Source: Defluviimonas salinarum
GTDB lineage: Bacteria; Pseudomonadota; Alphaproteobacteria; Rhodobacterales; Rhodobacteraceae
Assembly: GCF_026013545.1 (NCBI RefSeq)
Contig: NZ_JAPDOG010000020.1
Span: 1-64,000, forward strand
Reading direction: 5' to 3'
DNA: 64,000 nt
Shown: positions 57,539 to 64,000 of the stretch, piece after piece
How the letters are laid out: every line of letters starts with the position of its first letter
Position numbering within the stretch: position 1 is the stretch's first letter
The notes under the pieces: model-generated
Seen by the model: only the letters and a program-made list of their open reading frames with translations
Databases searched by the model: none
Told to the model about the DNA's origin: nothing
Translations under genes and position numbers: made by a program

Positions 57539-58645
57539 TTGACCAGCGCCACAGCAAGCGGTTCGCCCGCATTTGTATCGTTTGAGCACGTTCAGAAAAG
57601 CTATGACGGCGAGACGCTCGTCGTCAAAGACCTGAACCTCTCGGTCGGAAAGGGCGAGTTCCTGACGATGCTCGGGCCCTCGGGTTCCGGCAAGACCACC
57701 TGCCTCATGATGCTCGCCGGGTTCGAAACCGCGACTCACGGCGAGATCAAGCTCGGCGGGCGCCCGATCAACAACATCCCGCCTCACAAGCGCGGCATCG
57801 GGATGGTGTTCCAGAACTACGCCCTCTTCCCGCACATGACCGTGGCCGAGAACCTCTCGTTCCCGCTCGAAGTGCGCGGCATGGCCAAGGCCGAGCGCGA
57901 GAAGAAGGTCAAGCGCGCGCTCGACATGGTGCAGATGGGCGCCTTCGGTGGCCGCCGCCCGGCGCAACTCTCAGGCGGCCAGCAGCAGCGGATCGCGCTC
58001 GCCCGCGCGCTGGTGTTCGAACCTGAACTGGTTCTGATGGACGAACCCCTCGGCGCGCTCGACAAGCAGCTCCGCGAGCACATGCAGTTCGAGATCACCC
58101 GCCTTGCGCATGAGCTCGGCATCACCACGGTCTACGTCACCCACGACCAGACCGAGGCGCTCACGATGTCCGACAACATCGCGGTCTTCGACGACGGCCG
58201 GATCCAGCAGCTCGCACCGCCCGCCGTGCTCTACGAAGAGCCGGAGAACAGCTTCGTCGCCCAGTTCATCGGCGAGAACAACACCCTTCTCGGCACCCTG
58301 AAGGAGATCAAGGGCGACGTCGCCCTGATCCAGCTCGACGACGGCGAACTGATCGACGCCAAGCCCGTGAACGTCTCCAAGCCCGGCGAGCGCACCCGCG
58401 TCTCGATCCGGCCCGAGCGGGTCGAGTTCAACAAGGCTCGACTCCAGCCCGGTGCCCACACGCTCAAGGCCGAAGTGCTCGAATTCATCTATATGGGCGA
58501 CATCTTCCGCACCCGGCTCAAGGTCGCGGGCAACGAAGAGTTCATCGTCAAGACCCGCAACGCGCCCGACCAGGTGCGGCTCGAGCCGGGCAGCCAGATC
58601 GAGATCGGCTGGCTGCCGACCGATTGCCGGGCGCTCGACGCCTGA
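57539..58645 (+). CDS. ABC importer ATP-binding protein (PotA-like)
   Basis: 368 residues from a TTG start, with GGGGAG nine bases upstream. Walker A GPSGSGKTT, signature LSGGQQQRIALA, Walker B VLMDEPLGALD and switch TVYVTHDQTEALT. The C-terminal TOBE domain (about 285-368, RVSIRPERVEFN) is typical of PotA/FbpC-type importers. It leads a four-gene operon with a PotD-like binding protein and two permeases, so it belongs to the spermidine/putrescine-type family. Substrate may be another amine or organic cation. Confidence 0.94.
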   Translation: MTSATASGSPAFVSFEHVQKSYDGETLVVKDLNLSVGKGEFLTMLGPSGSGKTTCLMMLAGFETATHGEIKLGGRPINNIPPHKRGIGMVFQNYALFPHMTVAENLSFPLEVRGMAKAEREKKVKRALDMVQMGAFGGRRPAQLSGGQQQRIALARALVFEPELVLMDEPLGALDKQLREHMQFEITRLAHELGITTVYVTHDQTEALTMSDNIAVFDDGRIQQLAPPAVLYEEPENSFVAQFIGENNTLLGTLKEIKGDVALIQLDDGELIDAKPVNVSKPGERTRVSIRPERVEFNKARLQPGAHTLKAEVLEFIYMGDIFRTRLKVAGNEEFIVKTRNAPDQVRLEPGSQIEIGWLPTDCRALDA

Positions 58646-58651
58646 GCCTCC

Positions 58652-58678
58652 GGGCGCGGGGCGCAAGCCCCCGCGCCC
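58652..58678 (+). other. Stem-loop between ATPase and binding-protein genes
   Basis: GGGCGCGGGG (58652-58661) / CCCCGCGCCC (58669-58678), seven-base loop. It has only AATCCGTTTGG after it. Likely a processing or stabilising structure before the binding-protein gene. Confidence 0.6.
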
Positions 58679-58754
58679 GCAATCCGTTTGGCCTGGCAGC
58701 TTGTCCCGGAGCGGGGGCCAGATCGACTATTCGGGAGCATATAGGGAGTATGCA

Positions 58755-59849
58755 ATGAACGTGACCAAGACCCTTCTGGCGACGACCGCGCTGACCTTCG
58801 CGGCCGGTGCGGCCTCGGCCCTCGACCTGACACTCGTGTCCTGGGGCGGCGCCTACCAGACCTCGCAGCTGAAGGCCTATGCCGAGCCCTACATGGCCGA
58901 GCATCCGGACGTGAACATCATCTGGGACGAAAGCTCGGCCGAAGCCGTGGCCAAGCTCCGCGCGATGAACGAAGCCGGCAACATCACCTGGGACCTCGTT
59001 GACGTCACCGTCTCCGACTCGATCCGCCTCTGCGACGAGGGCCTCGCCCGCGAGATCGACTTCGACACCGAGCTGGCCCCGGCGCCGGACGGAACCCCCG
59101 CCTCCGAAGACTTCGGCGCCACGCTGAACAACGACTGCTTCGTCCCGCAGATCGTCTACTCGACCACCTTCGGCTACCGCACCGACCTCGTCGGCGACAC
59201 GCCGCCGACCTCCGTCTGCGACATCTTCGATCTCGAGAAGTTCCCGGGCAAGCGATCGCTGCAGAAGCGTCCGATCGACAACGTGGAATGGGCGCTCTTC
59301 TGCGACGGCGTTGCCAAGGAAGAGATCTACAACGTCCTCAGCACCGATGAAGGCCAGGCCCAGGCCTTCGCCAAGCTCGACACGATCAAGGATCAGGTCG
59401 TGTGGTGGACCGCAGGCGCCGAGACGCCGCAGCTGCTCGCCGACGGCGAAGTCGTGATGGGCTCGACCTTCAACGGCCGCCTGTTCTCGGCGATCGCCGA
59501 GCAGAACCAGCCGATCGGAATGCTGTGGGACATGCAGTCCTATGACCTCGACGGCTGGATCGTCCCGGCTGGCCTGTCCGAAGAGAAGGAAGCCGCCGTC
59601 ATGGACTTCCTGAAGTTCGCGACCGACACCCAGCGTCTGGCCGATCAGGCCAAGTACATCTCCTACGGCCCGGCCCGCGCCTCCTCGGCGCCGCTCGTCG
59701 GCCAGCACGCCGATCTCGGCATCGACATGGCGCCGCACATGCCGACCGACCCGGCCAACGCGACCAACCCGCACATCTACGACTACAGCTGGTGGGCTGA
59801 CAACCGCGACGACCTGGACGCCAAGTTCCAGGCCTGGCTGGCGCAATAA
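58755..59849 (+). CDS. Periplasmic binding protein (PotD-like)
   Basis: 364 residues. Signal peptide (TLLATTALTFAAGAASA), then LDLTLVSWGGAYQTSQLKAY, typical of the PotD/PotF group. Near the C-terminus are ATNPHIYDYSWWADN and a KAKYISY-like block; aromatic residues in these positions bind amines in PotD. It delivers substrate to the permeases downstream. GGGAG is 12 bases from the ATG. It is flanked by strong hairpins that may raise its expression. Confidence 0.93.
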   Translation: MNVTKTLLATTALTFAAGAASALDLTLVSWGGAYQTSQLKAYAEPYMAEHPDVNIIWDESSAEAVAKLRAMNEAGNITWDLVDVTVSDSIRLCDEGLAREIDFDTELAPAPDGTPASEDFGATLNNDCFVPQIVYSTTFGYRTDLVGDTPPTSVCDIFDLEKFPGKRSLQKRPIDNVEWALFCDGVAKEEIYNVLSTDEGQAQAFAKLDTIKDQVVWWTAGAETPQLLADGEVVMGSTFNGRLFSAIAEQNQPIGMLWDMQSYDLDGWIVPAGLSEEKEAAVMDFLKFATDTQRLADQAKYISYGPARASSAPLVGQHADLGIDMAPHMPTDPANATNPHIYDYSWWADNRDDLDAKFQAWLAQ

Positions 59850-59864
59850 TCGCCTAACGCCTTC

Positions 59865-59888
59865 GGAAGGGGCCCCCGGGCCCCTTCC
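59865..59888 (+). other. Stem-loop after the binding-protein gene
   Basis: GGAAGGGGCC (59865-59874) / GGCCCCTTCC (59879-59888), loop CCCG, 15 bases after the stop. No T-run. Probably protects the upstream mRNA from 3' decay, giving more binding protein than permease. Confidence 0.7.
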
Positions 59889-59938
59889 ACCCCATTCGTT
59901 TGTGACTTTGAAGAACCAGAAGCTCTGACGGGGGAGAC

Positions 59939-61585
59939 ATGAGCGACACAACCCAGACCGGCCCGATGCGGGCCGCAGACGGCACGCCGCTGAAGACGAG
60001 CCTCGCCCGCGCGCTCCGGCGCCAGAAGCTGCGGGCGCTGATGCTGATCGCGCCGCTTCTCATCTTCGTGCTGGTCACCTTCATCGCGCCGATCGCGGAC
60101 ATGCTGTTCCGCTCGGTCGAGAACCAGATCGTCTCGGAAACGCTGCCGAACACGGTGCGCGCGCTGAAGGACTGGGATCCGAAATCCGAAGCCTCGCCGG
60201 ACGAGCCGGTCTTCGCCGCCCTCGCGGTGGATTTCCAGGTCGCGGCCGAACAGAAGATCCATACTAAGCTCGGCTCGCGGCTGAACTACGAAGATCCGGG
60301 CATTTCCTCGCTCTTCCGCAAGACCGGACGCGGCGCGGACGACATCGGCAAGGAGTTCATGGGCCGCTTCACCGACGCCGACAAGGCGTGGAAGGACGGC
60401 GAGACCTGGGCCGCGCTCATGGGCTCGGACGCCTGGCTCGAGAAACAGGCCGAATGGGCCGCCGCGAAGGAAGACGGCGCGCGCGAGCCGCGCTTCGCCC
60501 CGCGCAGCGAGGCCGCCGACGCGCTGCCGCTGACCGCGGACGCCTACAGGACCTTCGCCCGCGACACCCAGGCCACCGGCCGCAAGGGCGTGCCCGACAC
60601 CAAGCCCTGGCCCGCCCTCTTCACCGCGCTGGCGCAGGATCTCGCCACGGCCTCGCCCGAGGCGCTCGCCGCCGTGGGCGGCCCGAGCGCGGGGCTTCTC
60701 GCCCCAGCCGCCACGGCCGTCGCCGGGTTCGAGCCCTTCTCCTACAAGGAGACCTTCGTCGGCATCGACAAGGACTGGGACAAGGTCAGCAACTGGGAGA
60801 CGATCCGTCTCTACAGCGGCAACTACACGCCGGGCTACTTCCTGAACGCGGTCGACCTCGAAAAGGGCGTCGACGGGGTTCAGACCCGGCCCGAGCAGCA
60901 GCGCATCTATCTCAAGCTGTTCTGGCGCACGATGTGGATGTCGATGCTGATCACCTTCTGCTGCCTGCTGCTCGGCTATCCGGTGGCATGGCTCCTGGCC
61001 AACCTGCGCGCCTCGACGGCGAACGTGCTGATGATCCTCGTCCTCCTGCCGTTCTGGACCTCGCTTCTGGTGCGGACCTCGGCCTGGAAGGTGCTGCTGC
61101 AGCAGCAAGGCGTGATCAACGACATCCTCGTCTGGCTCGGCCTCGTCGATGACGCGAACCGGCTGGTGATGATCAACAACCAGTTCGGCACGATCGTCGC
61201 GATGACGCATATCCTGCTGCCGTTCATGATCCTGCCGCTCTACTCGGTGATGCGGACCATCCCGCCCTCGTACCTGCGCGCGGCGAAGTCGCTTGGCGCG
61301 ACCAACTGGACGGCGTTCTGGCGGGTCTACTTCCCGCAGTCGGTGCCGGGCATCGGCGCGGGCGCGATCCTGTGCTTCATCCTCGCCATCGGCTACTACA
61401 TCACGCCGGAACTGGTGGGCGGCACTCAGGGCGTCTTCATCTCGAACCGGATCGCCTTCCACATCTCGTCCTCACTGAACTGGGGACTTGCGGCGGCGCT
61501 CGGCTCGATCCTGCTCGGAGCGGTGCTGCTGCTCTACTACGTCTACGACAAGATCGTCGGCATCGATAACGTGAAGCTGGGGTAA
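59939..61585 (+). CDS. ABC importer permease (PotB-like) with large periplasmic insertion
   Basis: 548 residues, against about 280-300 for PotB. Membrane helix 1 lies at about 33-55 (LMLIAPLLIFVLVTFIAPIADM). The next helix begins only at about 325-345 (FWRTMWMSMLITFCCLLLG), so about 275 residues lie on the periplasmic side, rich in Ala, Asp, Lys and Trp. The rest is the usual MetI-like core with the coupling motif RAAKSLGATNWTAFWRVYFP. The insertion may contact the binding protein or cell wall; I recognise no domain in it. It starts 89 bases after the binding-protein gene with GGGGGAGAC. Confidence 0.88.
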   Translation: MSDTTQTGPMRAADGTPLKTSLARALRRQKLRALMLIAPLLIFVLVTFIAPIADMLFRSVENQIVSETLPNTVRALKDWDPKSEASPDEPVFAALAVDFQVAAEQKIHTKLGSRLNYEDPGISSLFRKTGRGADDIGKEFMGRFTDADKAWKDGETWAALMGSDAWLEKQAEWAAAKEDGAREPRFAPRSEAADALPLTADAYRTFARDTQATGRKGVPDTKPWPALFTALAQDLATASPEALAAVGGPSAGLLAPAATAVAGFEPFSYKETFVGIDKDWDKVSNWETIRLYSGNYTPGYFLNAVDLEKGVDGVQTRPEQQRIYLKLFWRTMWMSMLITFCCLLLGYPVAWLLANLRASTANVLMILVLLPFWTSLLVRTSAWKVLLQQQGVINDILVWLGLVDDANRLVMINNQFGTIVAMTHILLPFMILPLYSVMRTIPPSYLRAAKSLGATNWTAFWRVYFPQSVPGIGAGAILCFILAIGYYITPELVGGTQGVFISNRIAFHISSSLNWGLAAALGSILLGAVLLLYYVYDKIVGIDNVKLG

Positions 61586-61590
61586 CAGAC

Positions 61591-62808
61591 ATGAGCAGCC
61601 TTCATTCCGAAATCCCGACCCCGAGCCTCACCGGCTTCACCCTGCCCCTGATGGCGGCCGCCGGCCTCGGCTTCGGCTACATCGTGGGCACCGCCAACGG
61701 CCAGCCGCTGATCGGCGCCGTGGCCGGCGCGGTGCTCTCCGCCGCGCTCGGCTATGTGCTCGCGAGCTTCGTTCCGGACCGCCGCACCGGGCGGCTCGGT
61801 ACCGCCGCGGTGGCCGGCATTGCCGGCTTCGCGATGGCCGGCACCTCAGGCCTCGTCGCCGGGGCGATCATCGGCCTCATCCTGAGCTGGTTCGCCTACT
61901 GGCTCTCGACCGGCGACTACCGCCGCTCGGTCCCGTCCTACGCGACCGCCGGCGACGTCCTCTGGAGCAACAGCTTCAAGTTCATCTGCGGGCTGATCTT
62001 CTTCTTCCTGATCGCGCCGATCGTCGTCGTGCTGCCGCTGAGCTTCAACGCCCAGGACTTCTTCACCTTCACGCCGGAGATGCTGGCCTTCGATCCAGAC
62101 GGGTACTCGCTGAAGCACTACCGGGACTTCCTGTCCAACCCGGACTGGACGCGGCCCCTGAAGAACTCCTTCGTCATCGCCCCCCTGGCGACGATCATCT
62201 CGGTCTCGCTCGGCACGCTCGCCGCGATCGGCCTCAGCCAGAGCCATGTGCCCGGCCGCCGCGCCATCATGGCGATCCTGATCTCGCCGATGATCGTGCC
62301 CCTGATCATCTCGGCGACCGGCATGTTCTTCTTCTACTCCAAGCTCGGCAACTGGATGGAGGGCAATCTCGGCATGTCGAAGGACTTCATCGGCTACGTC
62401 AAGGTGATCCTCGCCCATTCGGTGCTCGGCATTCCCTTCGTCATCATCACCGTCACCGCGACGCTGGTCGGCTTCGACCGGTCGCTGACGCGGGCGGCGG
62501 CGAACATGGGCGCCGGGCCGGTCCGCACCTTCTTCAAGGTGCAGATGCCGCTGATCCTGCCGGGCGTGATCTCGGGCGGCCTCTTCGCCTTCATCACCTC
62601 CTTCGACGAGGTCGTGGTCGTCCTCTTCGTCGGCTCGGCGGCGCAGAAGACGCTGCCCTGGCAGATGTTCATCGGGCTTCGCGAGCAGATCTCGCCGACG
62701 ATCCTCGCGGTGGCGACAGTCCTCGTCACCTTCTCGGTCCTTCTTCTGGCCACGCTCGAGCTCCTGCGCCGGCGTTCGGAACGCCTGCGCGGCATGAGCC
62801 CGACCTGA
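61591..62808 (+). CDS. ABC importer permease (PotC-like) with extra N-terminal helices
   Basis: 405 residues, against about 265 for PotC. Residues 1 to about 110 have four short, Gly/Ala-rich hydrophobic segments (e.g. LPLMAAAGLGFGYIVG, GAVAGAVLSAALGYVLA, GTAAVAGIAGFAMAG, GLVAGAIIGLILSWFAY) not found in PotC. The MetI-like part follows from about 128, with the coupling motif RAAANMGAGPVRTFFKVQMP. It starts five bases after the other permease. The extra helices may dimerise with the insertion of the first permease or with another membrane protein; unknown. Confidence 0.88.
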   Translation: MSSLHSEIPTPSLTGFTLPLMAAAGLGFGYIVGTANGQPLIGAVAGAVLSAALGYVLASFVPDRRTGRLGTAAVAGIAGFAMAGTSGLVAGAIIGLILSWFAYWLSTGDYRRSVPSYATAGDVLWSNSFKFICGLIFFFLIAPIVVVLPLSFNAQDFFTFTPEMLAFDPDGYSLKHYRDFLSNPDWTRPLKNSFVIAPLATIISVSLGTLAAIGLSQSHVPGRRAIMAILISPMIVPLIISATGMFFFYSKLGNWMEGNLGMSKDFIGYVKVILAHSVLGIPFVIITVTATLVGFDRSLTRAAANMGAGPVRTFFKVQMPLILPGVISGGLFAFITSFDEVVVVLFVGSAAQKTLPWQMFIGLREQISPTILAVATVLVTFSVLLLATLELLRRRSERLRGMSPT

Positions 62809-62827
62809 GGCGGGCGGAACCGAAAGG

Positions 62828-62859
62828 AAAGGCCGGCCTTCGGGCCGGCCTTTTCGTTT
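62828..62859 (+). terminator. Intrinsic terminator of the importer operon
   Basis: GGCCGGCC (62831-62838), loop TTCG, GGCCGGCC (62843-62850), then TTTTCGTTT; flanking AAA/TTT extends the stem. Strong rho-independent terminator. Confidence 0.92.
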
Positions 62860-63002
62860 GCCCGGACCGTGGCCGCGATTCGAGTGGAAACGCGGCGAAC
62901 CATGCTTGCGGGCCGGTCCGCGACCCTGGCCATCCAGGGGCCGGTATTGCCGCCGCATGTGTGCTAGACTGGAACACACGACTGGATGCGCGTTCGGGGA
63001 GG

Positions 63003-64000
63003 ATGGCGAAACTTCAAGTACAGTTGCTTGGCACGCTCAAGGTTGGGATCGGCGGCCGGGATCCGCTGCCCCTGCCCCGCAAGGTGCGCGCCCTTGTTGC
63101 CTGGCTTGCGCTCCAACAGGGCAGGCCGATGGGGCGCGAAGCGGCCAGCGACCTGCTCTGGGGCGACAGCGCCCAGAAGCAGGCGAGCGCATCCCTGAGT
63201 CAGGCGATTTACGCCTTGCGCAAGGCCCTCGGAGTCCATGCGGACGTTCTCTCTGTTAATCCCGAGACGATCTGCCTCTCGACCGCCGGCATCAAGGTCG
63301 ACGTGCCGGAGTTTTCCCGGCGCGCCCGAAGCAGCGACCACGACGACCTCCTGGCGGCGCGGGAACTCTATGCGGGCCCGTTTCTGGACGGCTTTCCGGC
63401 GCCGACGCCGGCGTTCGCGGACTGGCAGCTCGCCGAGGAGCGGCGCCTGCGACTGGAAGCCATCGACGCGCTGACGCGGCTTCTGGCTCTGCAAACGGCG
63501 CAGGGCCACGAGGAGGAGATGGTCGCGACCGCCCACAGGCTGCAGGACCTCGATCCCTACAGCGAGACGGCCGCGCGCAGCCTCATGGCCCATCACGCGA
63601 CCGCCGGTCAGATCGGGCCCGCCAGCGACGAATACGAGCGGCTGCGCGAAAGCCTGGCTGACGAGCTTGGAACCGAACCCGAGGCGGAGACGACCGGGCT
63701 TTACCAGCGCATCCTCGACGAGCGCTCCGCACCGAAGTGGGCGGCTCACGAGCCAAGGCCCGAGCGGCCCGCTCCGGGCCCACGACGCGGGTTCTGGATG
63801 CGCGTCGCCGGCGCCGCGCTGCTGGCCCTGCTCGCGGCGGGGGCCTTCATCGTGCAGACCCGTCCGGAGTTCCAACCGGTCGATGCCGCGACGATGGCCT
63901 ATCCGCTCCCCGACAAGCCCTCCATCGCCGTCCTCGCCTTCGACGACCTGAGCGCGGGCGCGGATCAGGGCTATCTCAGCGACGCGATCAGCGAGGGCAT
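63003..64000 (+). CDS. SARP/BTAD-type regulator with transmembrane segment (cut by window edge)
   Basis: At least 332 residues, running off the window. Residues 1-95 look like an OmpR/SARP-type DNA-binding domain (LQVQLLGTLKVGIGG, ASASLSQAIYALRKALG). Residues ~105-245 are the helical bacterial transcriptional activation domain (BTAD: LYAGPFLDGFPAPTPAFADW, ERLRESLADELGTEPE). One membrane helix is at about 265-282 (VAGAALLALLAAGAFIV). After it begins a TolB/adenylate-cyclase-associated type domain (KPSIAVLAFDDLSAG). ATG has GGGGAGG upstream. So it is a CadC-like, membrane-anchored one-component regulator; target unknown. Confidence 0.88.
   Translation, partial: MAKLQVQLLGTLKVGIGGRDPLPLPRKVRALVAWLALQQGRPMGREAASDLLWGDSAQKQASASLSQAIYALRKALGVHADVLSVNPETICLSTAGIKVDVPEFSRRARSSDHDDLLAARELYAGPFLDGFPAPTPAFADWQLAEERRLRLEAIDALTRLLALQTAQGHEEEMVATAHRLQDLDPYSETAARSLMAHHATAGQIGPASDEYERLRESLADELGTEPEAETTGLYQRILDERSAPKWAAHEPRPERPAPGPRRGFWMRVAGAALLALLAAGAFIVQTRPEFQPVDAATMAYPLPDKPSIAVLAFDDLSAGADQGYLSDAISEG

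Overview
The window reads as a chromosome segment of a high-GC alphaproteobacterium, most likely a member of the Rhodobacteraceae. The evidence is the C-terminus of the alphaproteobacterial cell-cycle regulator GcrA at the left edge, pilins of the 'GAVTVDW' type, a DUF6455-like small protein, the ligase-associated Lhr-like helicase/PdeM pair, a fused NADH dehydrogenase-like/SelD protein, and strongly GC-biased third codon positions. There is one tRNA gene (Met, CAU). I see no rRNA, CRISPR array, insertion sequence or prophage. The two outer genes (GcrA and a SARP-type regulator) are cut by the window edges.

Layout. 0-9 kb holds housekeeping genes: an ABC-2 exporter, rimO, diacylglycerol kinase, an IMPACT-family protein, an M48 lipoprotein peptidase, a HAD-UbiA fusion and a lytic transglycosylase. 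9.1-20.1 kb is a complete Tad/Flp (type IVb) pilus locus: two Flp pilins, cpaB, cpaC secretin, an OmpA-like lipoprotein in the place of cpaD, cpaE, cpaF, tadB, tadC, two TPR lipoproteins and the cpaA prepilin peptidase. It is followed by an AAA+ ATPase translationally coupled to a dehydrogenase. 22.6-26.2 kb carries the helicase/PdeM DNA-damage pair and a thioesterase. 26.2-29.9 kb is a one-carbon island (GcvT-like protein, MttB-superfamily methyltransferase, divergent LysR). 29.9-35.1 kb has tRNA-Met, a UDP-glucuronate epimerase, SelD fusion and MnmH (a tRNA selenouridine pathway) and an L,D-transpeptidase. 35.3-46.1 kb has an ABC/FtsX/HlyD exporter, the copper ATPase CopA, and a ybbA-ybbP-tesA group arranged as in E. 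coli. 46.1-50.6 kb has a YceI protein, a FAD-linked oxidase and divergent hemC/hemE. 50.6-62.8 kb looks catabolic: a TetR-controlled flavin oxidoreductase of the trimethylamine/dimethylglycine dehydrogenase type, a three-subunit molybdenum hydroxylase with its own MoaD-like protein, and a polyamine-type ABC importer with oddly enlarged permeases. 63.0 kb to the end is a membrane-anchored SARP-family regulator.

Working together: the Tad genes form one secretion/pilus machine, split by terminators and strong hairpins into several expression units. The helicase and PdeM act in DNA repair; SelD and MnmH provide selenophosphate and use it for 2-selenouridine in tRNA. The 50-63 kb genes could together import and degrade an N-methylated or N-heterocyclic compound, but the sequence does not reveal the substrate. 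The most unusual points are the two permeases with large extra domains, the AAA+ ATPase/dehydrogenase pair beside the Tad locus, the missing cluster cysteine in the flavin oxidoreductase, a mispaired acceptor stem in tRNA-Met, and a tesA-like gene with no usable start codon in frame.
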